Below the pieces are notes generated by a model. It was not told the DNA's origin, did not search any database, and saw only the letters and a list, made by a program, of their open reading frames with translations. From Methylocaldum sp. 14B (GTDB lineage Bacteria; Pseudomonadota; Gammaproteobacteria; Methylococcales; Methylococcaceae): a DNA stretch of 64,000 bases. The number at the start of each line of letters is the position of its first letter. Position 1 is the first letter of the stretch. Below are positions 14,147 to 21,631 of the stretch, in pieces. Both the position numbers and the translations under genes were made by a program. The stretch covers positions 62,001 through 126,000 of the forward strand of contig NZ_MSCV01000012.1 of NCBI RefSeq assembly GCF_002005105.1. Reading direction: 5' to 3'.

Positions 14147-14536
14147 TTACGCTATGTGGGTGACTGCGCCGGGTATTTGCACCCAGGAATGCATGCGCTC
14201 CTCGTACACGGATACGCTGGGCGCCGGGAAAGATGGGTCGGCAAATGCGCCGACGGGGATTGCGACAAAGCCCTCTGGAAGCTTGTAGTAGACCGTGGAG
14301 CCGCAGTGTGGGCAGAAGTTGAAGGTGATTCGTGTTCCTTCGTCTCCGACGCGAACGAACTCCTTGGATGTGCCAGAGATGGTGACGGCCTCTTGCGCGA
14401 AGCGCGCTTGTGCACCAAAGACACTTCCCGTGCGCTGCTGACAAGCCAGGCAGTGACAGACGGACATGCGGATTGGGTCGGCAGCAACCTTGGCCTGTAA
14501 TTGGCCGCAGCTACAAGAAGCGGTGCGCTGGGTCAT
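14147..14536 (-). CDS. GFA-family zinc-binding protein
   Basis: 129 residues. ASCSCGQLQAKV, SVCHCLACQQRTGSVFG and NFCPHCGSTVYYK supply the CxCG, CxCxxC and CxxCG zinc ligands of the GFA family. It ends PSVSVYEERMHSWVQIPG, also typical. The frame extends upstream to 14698 but the first 54 residues come from attC and the neighbour; the ATG at 14536 starts the family domain. Single cassette. Substrate unknown. Confidence 0.9.
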   Translation of the reverse strand: MTQRTASCSCGQLQAKVAADPIRMSVCHCLACQQRTGSVFGAQARFAQEAVTISGTSKEFVRVGDEGTRITFNFCPHCGSTVYYKLPEGFVAIPVGAFADPSFPAPSVSVYEERMHSWVQIPGAVTHIA

Positions 14537-14562
14537 TGGTGGATGCGGAGTGGGTGTGCGAC

Positions 14563-14646
14563 GCCTAACGCTATGCATAAGGGGCGCGCAGCGAAGCGGA
14601 GCGTCCCAGTGAGCAATAGCGAACGAACTTGATGCACTTGTTAGGC
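14563..14646 (-). other. attC site of the OGFr-domain cassette
   Basis: R' GCCTAAC (14563), R'' GTTAGGC (14640). Confidence 0.85.
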
Positions 14647-15150
14647 ATTTTTCACCGCCTCGGCCCAAAAACGCTGCGCCGCTTCCCCTATGCCACAATC
14701 TTTTTCAGTTTCTGCCAGCTCCACTAAAGCCTCGTGAAACTTAATTGCTTCTGTTTCCAGACCGAGACTGCGAAGGCTTTTCAAAATTCTCGTTATTCGC
14801 AAATTGTTATGCGTATCTTTAACAAACCAATTGGATTTTTTACGCTCCCAATTTTCCGATTTCTTTATTCCACTGCCAGTGTCGACAAGACCATAGAAAG
14901 CCAACATACGATTGAAGCTCGCCTTCAAATGCTGCTGTAATATTTCATCATTTAAGAATTCCTCCTGAATCTCTTTTGTGATGGTTGGCGCACCTGGGGT
15001 AACCCGGCTTTTTTCCTTGTTGGGAAATAACCATTGAATATAGTCGTGGGTTACTTCCAGCCAGTAGTCGTCTTGCTCAAGAATTTCTGCGAGCAGCCGA
15101 CCTCGACTATCTGGATGGCTCCCTATGTAGAACAAGATCAGATGGTTCAT
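14641..15150 (-). CDS. Opioid growth factor receptor (OGFr) N-domain-like protein
   Basis: 169 residues. FYIGSHPDSRGRLLAEILEQDDYWLEVTHDYIQWLFPNKEKSRVTPGAP matches the OGFr conserved region (D..GR.l.eIl..D..LE..HDYIQWLFP....S...p.AP), followed by ITKEIQEEFLNDEILQQHLKASFNRMLAFYGL. The domain is best known in vertebrate OGFr but occurs in bacteria, where its role is unknown. The C-terminal 70 residues form further helices. Single integron cassette. Family call is firm from the HDYIQWLFP signature. Confidence 0.87.
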   Translation of the reverse strand: MNHLILFYIGSHPDSRGRLLAEILEQDDYWLEVTHDYIQWLFPNKEKSRVTPGAPTITKEIQEEFLNDEILQQHLKASFNRMLAFYGLVDTGSGIKKSENWERKKSNWFVKDTHNNLRITRILKSLRSLGLETEAIKFHEALVELAETEKDCGIGEAAQRFWAEAVKNA

Positions 15151-15158
15151 GTTTACAT

Positions 15159-15230
15159 GCCTAACGTAAAGCTAAGGGGCAGGACAAATGCGCAGCATTT
15201 GGCCTGTCCCGCTTGAGCGCCATGTTATAC
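15159..15230 (-). other. attC site of the 15244 cassette
   Basis: R' GCCTAAC (15159), R'' GTTATAC (15224). Confidence 0.8.
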
Positions 15231-15243
15231 GAGGAGTTGGCAT

Positions 15244-15651
15244 TCAATTCTTGTTCAGCCAAAAGAAGGCGAGGATGCCTAGACCCAACAGCCAGCCACC
15301 AGCTTGGCCCCAAAGAACGTATGGGTTGTCCTCGTTGGAGCTGGAATCGCTTGAATTAGGGAAGTTGAAGAACCAATATATGCACCCAACGGGGACCAGA
15401 ACCGAAAACAGGTTCCCGAATATTTGGTTGAGCGTTAGAGCCCCAAGCGGGACATCGCCGAGCGGTTTTGGATCAAGCCAAAAGTAGCCGATGATCCCAA
15501 TCGCTGCGATGAAGATCGCCCTGAAGAGTACGCCCCACCAACGTAGGAGCGCCCAACCAATTGCGTCAATCTTCGACGCCACAGGGCCGGGGCGCCCCTG
15601 ATCTGGGTTAGGGGCGGCGTCCAAGTCGTTCTCAGGCTGATGTTCGGACAT
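15244..15651 (-). CDS. Hypothetical membrane protein
   Basis: 135 residues with three predicted membrane helices (about 41-57, 78-95, 115-131) after a hydrophilic Pro/Asp-rich N-terminus (MSEHQPENDLDAAPNPDQG). The last residues are FFWLNKN. No family recognised. Single-gene cassette. Confidence 0.62.
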   Translation of the reverse strand: MSEHQPENDLDAAPNPDQGRPGPVASKIDAIGWALLRWWGVLFRAIFIAAIGIIGYFWLDPKPLGDVPLGALTLNQIFGNLFSVLVPVGCIYWFFNFPNSSDSSSNEDNPYVLWGQAGGWLLGLGILAFFWLNKN

Positions 15652-15692
15652 TCGCGCTTACTCCTCTAGCTCTGATAGGCACCATTTTCCAC

Positions 15693-15767
15693 GTATAACG
15701 GCATGGCTGAGGGGCCGGGGAAAGCGCGCAGCGCTTTTCCCGGCCCCTCTCTAGCCAGTTGTTAGGC
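15693..15767 (-). other. attC site of the 15775 cassette
   Basis: R' GTATAAC (15693), R'' GTTAGGC (15761); strong arms GGGGCCGGG / CCCGGCCCC. Confidence 0.83.
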
Positions 15768-15774
15768 TCTCCGG

Positions 15775-16083
15775 CTAACCGAAAAGCCATTTTGCGAGCC
15801 CCGCGATTACGAGACCGATAAGTATCCCTGTGACGAGATTCCATGCCCTTATTCGGCTCTCGTAGGTTCTCTGTTCATTCTTAGCCTCGGCCTCTTCGAG
15901 CTCCCGTATTCGGTTGCGCATGGCAAGTCGAAAGCCAGCGCTCAGATCTCTGTCTCCGAGCATCTCATCCGCTTGCCTTAGCTCGGCGAGCTTTATAGAG
16001 GCGATCTCGTCTCTATTGTCGCGCTTAAAGGATCGCTGAAAAGCGGCGATAATCTCCTGCTTTCTTTGGTCAGATATGCGCAT
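15775..16083 (-). CDS. Hypothetical tail-anchored protein
   Basis: 102 residues. Charged helical N-terminus (about 1-75, rich in Arg, Glu and Asp, coiled-coil-like: RNRIRELEEAEAKNEQRTYESRIRAW) followed by one C-terminal membrane helix LVTGILIGLVIAGLAKWLFG. Probably anchored in the inner membrane with the helical part in the cytoplasm. Unknown family. The 16070-16459 cassette gene overlaps its start by 14 bp because that frame runs through attC. Confidence 0.65.
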   Translation of the reverse strand: MRISDQRKQEIIAAFQRSFKRDNRDEIASIKLAELRQADEMLGDRDLSAGFRLAMRNRIRELEEAEAKNEQRTYESRIRAWNLVTGILIGLVIAGLAKWLFG

Positions 16084-16459
16084 CGGCTCTCAATGCCAAC
16101 GTTCGCCATAACCGGCGCGCAAATGCGGAGCGCAGCGTAGCTTTTGCGCGTCCGAGTTGATGGCGTTGTTGGCCGTTATCTGACTCATCTTCAACGGCCC
16201 CGATGCCAAATACATCCGTTACAGGAAGCCCGGTTAAGAGCTTGGAAGCAGCTGCCACGTGGCTCGGAACGTGAACCAAGAACGAAAGCAGCATTTCTTC
16301 TATTTCTTCATCTTTCCATTTATCGGGTTCAGCGCAGAATTTTGCAAAACGCGCTAAATCATCAAGCCAATCCGTCATGTGGAACGCCACATCATCTGCG
16401 ACATTCTCGGGAAGCTCGGAGCACCACCTCCCTGATGCGGTCTTCAACGGCTTTTGCAT
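16070..16459 (-). CDS. Hypothetical cassette protein with attC-encoded tail
   Basis: 129 residues. The true core is about residues 1-95: MQKPLKTASGRWCSELPENVADDVAFHMTDWLDDLARFAKFCAEPDKWKDEEIEEMLLSFLVHVPSHVAAA, helical and acidic. From NGQQRHQ onward the frame reads through the attC and into the next cassette, adding about 35 basic residues. No family recognised. The basic tail would be lost if the neighbouring cassette changed. Confidence 0.55.
   Translation of the reverse strand: MQKPLKTASGRWCSELPENVADDVAFHMTDWLDDLARFAKFCAEPDKWKDEEIEEMLLSFLVHVPSHVAAASKLLTGLPVTDVFGIGAVEDESDNGQQRHQLGRAKATLRSAFARRLWRTLALRADAHI
16094..16174 (-). other. attC site of the 16070 cassette
   Basis: R' TGCCAAC (16094), R'' GTTGGCC (16168). 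Confidence 0.8.
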
Positions 16460-16487
16460 CCAATGGCACGGCGCGCTCTTTCGTGAC

Positions 16488-16559
16488 GGCTAACGACCAA
16501 TCTAACCCGACGGGGTGGAGCGCAGCGGAACCCCGGTCGGGTTGAGCGCTGTGTTAGGC
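16488..16559 (-). other. attC site of the GNAT cassette
   Basis: R' GGCTAAC (16488), R'' GTTAGGC (16553); arms CCCGACGGGGT / ACCCCGGTCGGG. Confidence 0.83.
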
Positions 16560-16978
16560 GCGACGAGCTTGGAGAAATGGTGGCTTGCCAATAGCATCCC
16601 CTCTCGTTCATAGAACCGGTGAGCGTCCTTTCTCTGAACTCCTGAATCGAGGTGTAGCTGCTCGCACCCCTGCTTCTCAGCAAATTCGGTGAGCCATGAT
16701 AGTAGGGCAGAGCCGAAGCCGCGAGAGCGGTGGCTTGATAGCGTAACGAGATCATCAACGTACAAGAAGCGCCCCCACGCTAGGCTTTCGCCCAGCCGGA
16801 ATCCAGCTGCGGCGACAGGCCCTTCGGGCTCTTGTAGATAGGCCAAGAGATACCCGGACTCCTCAAGGGCTCGCACCTTTGCGACAAAAGAGCCTTCGTC
16901 CAGTTGCGGCCGAAGCTCGGGCATTAACGGGAAACAGGCAAGTATTTCTTCATCCGATCTTGCTATTTGTACTTTCAT
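16502..16978 (-). CDS. GNAT-family N-acetyltransferase
   Basis: 158 residues. Single GNAT domain: YLLAYLQEPEGPVAAAGFRLGESLAWGRFLYVDDLVTLSSHRSRGFGSALLSWLTEFAEKQGCEQLHLDSGVQRKDAHRFYEREGMLLASHHFSK. The acetyl-CoA loop is S-H-R-S-R-G-F-G-S-A-L, and HRFYEREG is motif B. Residues after KLVAP (NTALNPTGVPLRSTPSG) come from the attC. Small-molecule or protein acetylation; substrate unknown. Start at 16978 gives the usual length; a longer frame to 17104 is attC and neighbour DNA. Confidence 0.9.
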   Translation of the reverse strand: MKVQIARSDEEILACFPLMPELRPQLDEGSFVAKVRALEESGYLLAYLQEPEGPVAAAGFRLGESLAWGRFLYVDDLVTLSSHRSRGFGSALLSWLTEFAEKQGCEQLHLDSGVQRKDAHRFYEREGMLLASHHFSKLVAPNTALNPTGVPLRSTPSG

Positions 16979-16992
16979 GCGGTGTTTCCTGC

Positions 16993-17052
16993 GCCCAACG
17001 CTTGAGTTAAGCCGTGCCGTGAAGTGGCATCGGCTTGAATGAATTGTTAGGC
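16993..17052 (-). other. attC site of VOC cassette copy 2
   Basis: R' GCCCAAC (16993), R'' GTTAGGC (17046); near-identical to attC 7586-7644. Confidence 0.83.
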
Positions 17053-17472
17053 GCTGCCATTGCGAAGTCTGATGTGCGATTCCGTTGGCTGAAGAAGATC
17101 CCACATGTTGCCGTAGAGATCGAGAAACACGGCAACCGTCCCGTACGACTCATGCTTTGGTTCACGGACGAACACGACGCCCTTTGATCGATAGGACTCA
17201 TAGTCGCGCCAGAAGTCATCAGTGTAGAGGAAGAGGAACACCCGACCACCTGTTTGGCCGCCAATGCGGCTTTCCTGGTCTGGGCTTGAGGCGCGCGCGA
17301 GCAGGAGTTAGCATTCTGTTGCGCCAGGTGGCGAGACGACAACCCATCGCCTGGATTGCTCAGGTACGAACGTATCTTCAACGAGTCTGAAACCGAGAGT
17401 ACCGACGAAGAAGTCGATAGCTTCATCGTAGTCATGAACAACGAGGGAAACGAGGCCGAGCGATTGCTTCAC
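17047..17472 (-). pseudogene. VOC-family protein, duplicated cassette with nonsense codon
   Basis: Nearly identical, gene and attC, to 7639-8064. One C-to-T change turns the Gln of ECQLLLARA into TAA (bases 17308-17310), truncating the protein to about 54 of 141 residues. A downstream GTG restart would yield only part of the VOC fold. Other changes are few (for example Arg to Met in GNRWDL), so the duplication is recent compared with the age of the array. Confidence 0.88.
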
Positions 17473-17500
17473 TAAGATCTCCGACTGTGGTGGGTAAAGC

Positions 17501-17563
17501 GCCTAACGTAAAGTTGAGTGGCGCGCCGCGTTTGGCGCGTCCCTCTCGAACGCCGTGTTGGGC
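17501..17563 (-). other. attC site of the LysE cassette
   Basis: R' GCCTAAC (17501), R'' GTTGGGC (17557). Confidence 0.83.
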
Positions 17564-18211
17564 CTATTTGGCACTGCGAGACCCCGCCAGCGCGGTGAAA
17601 ACGCCGAGGCCAATAAACGCCCCACCCCCAAGCCAACAACCGATACGACGGGCGCCACGAGCGCGCGTCAACGCGGGTGCGACTGCACCGGCCGCTAAGG
17701 CATAGGTGCTGTCCGTGACTGCGGCAATTGCAACGAAGATCGAACCGAGCGCCATAGTTTGAAACATCGGCGATGCCTCCGGGCTCAAGAACTGGGGCAG
17801 GAACGCAGCGAAGAAAACTGTGGTCTTTGGGTTAAACAGTGCTACAACGAAGCCATCGCGGAAGATGTGGCCAACTGGTGCTGCCTGAGGCACGGAGGTT
17901 GAAACCTCGGCTTGTGACTCACGCAACATTTGCACACCAAGATAAACAAGGTAGAAGGCCCCTGCGTACTTGACGACTGTGAAGGCGGCTGAGGAAACAG
18001 CAAACAAAGCTGCAAGACCGACAGATGCGGCAAATACATTGCCAAGGTTACCAAAAGCGACAGCAGCCACTGAAACCAGCCCCGAACGGCGGCCTTGGAC
18101 GAGGCTCCGAGTAACGATGTAGAACACGCCCGGGCCTGGCGTAACTGCGAGCACAACGCTCGCAAGCAAGAATGCGGAAAACAGTGACCAGGATGAAAAC
18201 AAAGTAGTCAT
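17564..18211 (-). CDS. LysE/RhtB-family amino-acid exporter
   Basis: 215 residues with about six membrane helices. LysE signatures are VVLAVTPGPGVFYIVTRSLVQGRRSGL near the start, YLVYLGVQMLRES, and DGFVVALFNPKTTVFFAAFLPQF. Exports amino acids or similar metabolites from the cytoplasm. Start at 18211 (MTTLFSSWSLFSAFLLA) gives the usual length. Integron cassette; no regulator in it, so expression may depend on a distant promoter. Confidence 0.92.
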   Translation of the reverse strand: MTTLFSSWSLFSAFLLASVVLAVTPGPGVFYIVTRSLVQGRRSGLVSVAAVAFGNLGNVFAASVGLAALFAVSSAAFTVVKYAGAFYLVYLGVQMLRESQAEVSTSVPQAAPVGHIFRDGFVVALFNPKTTVFFAAFLPQFLSPEASPMFQTMALGSIFVAIAAVTDSTYALAAGAVAPALTRARGARRIGCWLGGGAFIGLGVFTALAGSRSAK

Positions 18212-18229
18212 GGTCACTTTCCTTGACAG

Positions 18230-18319
18230 GCCCAACGGCGAAAGTAACCGGACGCCGCGCGAGGCGGCAGGCTAGAGCGACGACGGTTGCCGGCGGTCCG
18301 GTTGACTGTATAGTTAGGG
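18230..18319 (-). other. attC site of the FRP-like cassette
   Basis: R' GCCCAAC (18230), R'' GTTAGGG (18313). Confidence 0.78.
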
Positions 18320-18354
18320 CTGGCGGCCAAAACTGTCTGTATTTTCATAGCCGC

Positions 18355-18672
18355 TTACCTGGACAAGATGTACTGAATGGCCTGAAGCTTCTCTGCACTC
18401 AGACAGTGTAGGTCTTTTTCATCGATCCACTTCTCGCCCAGTAACCTTGCAAATACAAAGATCAGTTGCGAATAGCGGTAATCGTATTTTTCATCAATCG
18501 CTCTTCGTTGCTTGGTGAGGTAGTCGTGAACCGCCCAAAGGTCTTCGGGTTTTTCCACCTTCGCGGCCATATCTTTGAACTTGGCCATGATTGAAGCGCA
18601 TTCCTTCTCGAGCGCTTTATCAAAGGCTCGCCTTGCGACTTTTTTCTCCGAATCAGACCACTTGAAGTCCAT
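18355..18672 (-). CDS. Fluorescence recovery protein (FRP)-like protein
   Basis: 105 residues. Pattern WSDSEKKVARRAFDKALEKEC, PEDLWAVHDYLTKQRRAIDEKYDYRYSQLIFVFARLLGEKWIDEKDLHCLSAEKLQAI matches FRP and FRP-like proteins, including the invariant DYRYS segment (residues 64-68 here). In cyanobacteria FRP detaches the orange carotenoid protein; FRP-like proteins without OCP exist in proteobacteria, with unknown partners. No OCP or phycobilisome gene is in this window, so photoprotection is not implied. Integron cassette. Confidence 0.82.
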   Translation of the reverse strand: MDFKWSDSEKKVARRAFDKALEKECASIMAKFKDMAAKVEKPEDLWAVHDYLTKQRRAIDEKYDYRYSQLIFVFARLLGEKWIDEKDLHCLSAEKLQAIQYILSR

Positions 18673-18697
18673 GATGACGTAATCCTAAGTTTTTGTT

Positions 18698-18784
18698 GCC
18701 TAACGTTCGCCATAACCGGCGGCAAAAAGTGGCGTGACGAAGAAGCGACGCTTTTTGCCGTCCGAGTTGGTGGCGTTGTTATGC
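18698..18784 (-). other. attC site of the 18779 cassette
   Basis: R' GCCTAAC (18698), R'' GTTATGC (18778); arms CGGCAAAAAG / CTTTTTGCCG. Confidence 0.83.
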
Positions 18785-19207
18785 ACGCCTGAACCCCGCG
18801 CGCACCCACGCCACTGCTACACCCAGCAAGTATAGAGCTAAAGGCACGCCCAACGCCGCCAAGCCCCGCTGCAAGTTTGGCGTGAGGGTGCTCGCAGTTC
18901 CTGGGCTGTGCTTCGCGTCAATTTCCGAGAAGCCGTATCTGTATGCAGGATGTTTGTTCAAATATTTGTCATGCGTGGCCTCTACGAGCTGCCTATCCGA
19001 CATATCGGAGTAAGCGGCCCGCACCGATACTGTGGTGTGGCCACGTAGATCCGTGGACTGTGCGATTAGATACCGGATTAGCTCATTGAACAAGTCGTGA
19101 TATCTCTGTTCCTCAGAACACCGCGAAGTGATTGCCACGGACGAGGTAGCGGCGATCCAGACGACCGATAAGACGACCCACGCTCTTTGCCACCCGTTGA
19201 ATCTCAT
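18779..19207 (-). CDS. Hypothetical membrane protein
   Basis: 142 residues: N-terminal helix WQRAWVVLSVVWIAATSSVAI, a hydrophilic periplasmic-type middle of about 85 residues, and a C-terminal helix LGVPLALYLLGVAVAWVRAGF. Two-pass topology. The stop codon lies inside the attC core. Unknown family; single cassette. Confidence 0.63.
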   Translation of the reverse strand: MRFNGWQRAWVVLSVVWIAATSSVAITSRCSEEQRYHDLFNELIRYLIAQSTDLRGHTTVSVRAAYSDMSDRQLVEATHDKYLNKHPAYRYGFSEIDAKHSPGTASTLTPNLQRGLAALGVPLALYLLGVAVAWVRAGFRRA

Positions 19208-19219
19208 GTTCTTCTCAGT

Positions 19220-19266
19220 GCATAACGCTCCGCATTAGCCGCGTCGGCTGCATGCGGTTGTTATGC
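19220..19266 (-). other. attC site (compact) of the 19325 cassette
   Basis: R' GCATAAC (19220) and R'' GTTATGC (19260) are perfect inverse repeats only 47 bp overall. Confidence 0.8.
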
Positions 19267-19324
19267 GAGATTTCGCGCCCATTATCCCCATAGCTCGCAA
19301 TGGAATAGCCTGCGTCGCACAATT

Positions 19325-19618
19325 TCATGGAGTACCGACCTTCTTCACGAATCCCCCCTTGGAGTCGAACATGATGTATGTCTTTGAAGGAAGAACTCTC
19401 GCGATTCCGCCCTCGTCAATGGCGACAATTTTCAGAACTCCAACACTGTAACCTTGGTCCCGTTCCGAGATTTCGATCAGACAAGGTTCGGAACGGCTGC
19501 AACCGCAGATCTCGGCCGCTTGACGCTCTATTCCTTTTCTCAGTTCATCCGCGGCAGTCGCGCCAGCGACCAGTAGTAGCCCAGCACCCACTAAGTAGCG
19601 CAATCGAGAGTTACGCAT
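19325..19618 (-). CDS. Hypothetical exported protein
   Basis: 97 residues beginning MRNSRLRYLVGAGLLLVAGATAADE, a signal peptide cleaved near ATA-A. The mature part has ICGCSRSEPC (three Cys) and ends IMFDSKGGFVKKVG. No family recognised. Frame extends to 19633 within the attC; 19618 is preferred. Single cassette. Confidence 0.6.
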   Translation of the reverse strand: MRNSRLRYLVGAGLLLVAGATAADELRKGIERQAAEICGCSRSEPCLIEISERDQGYSVGVLKIVAIDEGGIARVLPSKTYIMFDSKGGFVKKVGTP

Positions 19619-19674
19619 AACGTCTGAATTCACCGGCCTGCGCGGCTCTTTGCGCAGGTCCGGTGGAATGATGG
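19615..19674 (-). other. attC site of the exonuclease cassette, 5' part (interrupted by intron)
   Basis: R' GCATAAC (19615), arms ACCGGCCTGCGC / GCGCAGGTCCGGT. The matching R'' core (TTAGGT) lies at 21609-21614 on the far side of the group II intron. Confidence 0.78.
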
Positions 19675-21608
19675 GTGTACGCCCGACATGGGCATGAACT
19701 GATGGGGTGAGAGTCCCCTGTAGGAGTACCTGTAATGCCCATTCTTTGGGCCAATGTAACTACTAGCCGACGGCAAGGGCAACTCCGCGAGGAGTGGTCT
19801 GAAGGAAGCCCGAGCGCAAAGGTGCGAGCCGACGAACAGAAACCGCATAGAAGGCTCAGTCTCCGGGTGAGTCAGCACATGATGACGAAACCCGCCGGGT
19901 ACGGGAGATAGGGTAAATGCGGCGGTTGTGCGCTGAAAGCTCATGTTCTTATTCGGGGAGATCTGTCCGGCGAGCGGCTGGGATAGGTTATGGGAGTCGG
20001 ACTGAGGTCCAGGGCGAAAGCCTTGGAATAGCCACCGGACCCTACGACCTGTCTTTGGCAGCGCGTCTTGCGGCAACGCAGGGTGTGACCGGGCAGAAGT
20101 CAGCAGAGGCCATACTAGCCGCATCGGCCTGGAAGACCGGACGGTGAAGGGCCGAACACAAGAAGACAAGGAGGAGCCGTGAGCGACTCGGTATCGACGA
20201 TGAACCCGACCGGGGGAGCCGATGTCCGGCGTGGCGTCACGCAGCCAGCCTTGCACGACGATCTGATGGAGCGGGTGTTGGACCGTGCGAACCTGCGACG
20301 GGCCTGGAAGCGGGTGAAGGCCAATCGGGGTGCGCCCGGCATGGACGGGATGCGCATCGAGGACTTCGCCGAGTTTGCGCGCTCGCATTGGGCCGAGATT
20401 CGCCAGCAACTGGCCGATGGCAGTTATCAACCCCAAGCGGTACGACGGGTGTCGATCCCGAAGCCGGGAGGGGGCGAACGACTGCTGGGTATCCCGACCG
20501 TCATGGACCGGGTGATCCAGCAGGCCATCGCGCAAGTATTGACGCCGATCTTCGACCCCGGCTTTTCGGAGTCGAGTTTTGGTTTCCGACCGGGACGCTC
20601 CGCCCATGGAGCGTTGAGGCAGGCACAAGGTCATCTTCAGGCCGGCTACCGCATCGCCTGTGACCTGGACTTGGCGAAATTTTTCGACAACGTCCGGCAC
20701 GATGTCTTGATGGCTCGTGTGGCCCGCAAGGTTGGCGACAAGCGGCTGTTGGCGCTGGTTGGCCGGTATTTGCGGGCGGGTGTTCTGGTCGGCGAGTCCA
20801 TCCAGGTAACGGCGTTGGGGACGCCGCAAGGCGGACCGCTGTCGCCGTTGCTCGCCAACATCCTGTTGGATGACTTGGACAAGGAACTGGAAGGGCGTGG
20901 CCACCGGTTCGTCCGCTATGCGGACGACCTGCTGATCTTGGTCAAAAGTCAGCGGGCCGGCGAGCGGGTGAAGGATAGCGTCACGCGCTTCCTGACCGGC
21001 ACGCTCAAACTGGTGGTCAACGAGCAGAAGAGCCGGGTGGTCAAAACCGACCAGGCCAAGTTTCTCGGATTCAATTTCCGGGGAACCAAGCTGCGTTGGG
21101 GCGACCGGGCATTCGAGGACTTCAAACACAACATCCGGACACTGACCGGGCGTAGCTGGGGTGTCTCGATGGCTCACCGGTTTTACAAGCTCGCCCAGTA
21201 TATCCGCGGTTGGATGGGCTACTTCGGCATTTCGGACTACTACCGCCCGATCCCCGAACTCGACCACTGGCTTCGACGCCGGGTACGCATGTGCTACTGG
21301 AAACAGTGGCGCTACGTGCGTACCAAGGTCAAGAACCTGTTGGGTTTGGGGACGAGCAAGCGCCAGGCAATCCTGACGGCGATCAGCAGCAAGAGCTACT
21401 GGCATCTGTCGCGGACGCTGGCGACGCAGACCGGGATGACCAACCAATGGCTGAAGACCCAGGGGCTGATCACTATCCGTGATCTTTGGATGAAGGCCCA
21501 TGGCTACACCTGACATCGTCGTGTGCTCCCTTTTCGTGAACCGCCCGGTGCGGACCCGCATGCCGTGGTGGTGTGGGGACTGGGGGTTAGAAACCCCTGG
21601 TTACCCGA
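19675..21608 (+). mobile_element. Group IIC-attC intron
   Basis: About 1.93 kb: 5' end GTGTACGCCC (near the GTGYG consensus), about 500 nt of structured RNA, an intron-encoded reverse transcriptase without endonuclease domain (20179-21513), and a 3' domain V/VI region. It sits in the loop side of an attC between R' and R'', in the orientation opposite to the cassettes, exactly as reported for the IIC-attC lineage. Boundaries are accurate to about 3 nt. Confidence 0.9.
20179..21513 (+). CDS. ltrA: Group II intron-encoded reverse transcriptase/maturase
   Basis: 444 residues, GTG start behind GAGGAG. RT blocks in order: NRGAPGMDG (RT1), RRVSIPKPGGGERLLGIPTVMDR (RT2), SSFGFRPGRSAH, DLDLAKFFDNV (RT3), GTPQGGPLSPLLANILLDDLD (RT4), RYADDLLIL (RT5; catalytic YADD at 247-250), then FLGFNF (RT6/7). 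Domain X follows (IRGWMGYFG, LDHWLRRRVR..WKQW). There is no HNH endonuclease, as usual in class C, so mobility uses single-stranded attC or terminator hairpins. Copies the intron into DNA and helps splicing. Intact. Confidence 0.95.
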   Translation: MSDSVSTMNPTGGADVRRGVTQPALHDDLMERVLDRANLRRAWKRVKANRGAPGMDGMRIEDFAEFARSHWAEIRQQLADGSYQPQAVRRVSIPKPGGGERLLGIPTVMDRVIQQAIAQVLTPIFDPGFSESSFGFRPGRSAHGALRQAQGHLQAGYRIACDLDLAKFFDNVRHDVLMARVARKVGDKRLLALVGRYLRAGVLVGESIQVTALGTPQGGPLSPLLANILLDDLDKELEGRGHRFVRYADDLLILVKSQRAGERVKDSVTRFLTGTLKLVVNEQKSRVVKTDQAKFLGFNFRGTKLRWGDRAFEDFKHNIRTLTGRSWGVSMAHRFYKLAQYIRGWMGYFGISDYYRPIPELDHWLRRRVRMCYWKQWRYVRTKVKNLLGLGTSKRQAILTAISSKSYWHLSRTLATQTGMTNQWLKTQGLITIRDLWMKAHGYT

Positions 21609-21631
21609 TTAGGTTCGACTTGTTTCATGGT

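Noticed and set aside
19630-21561. 643-residue - strand ORF
   Set aside because: It is the antisense of the group II intron reverse transcriptase and lacks any domain.
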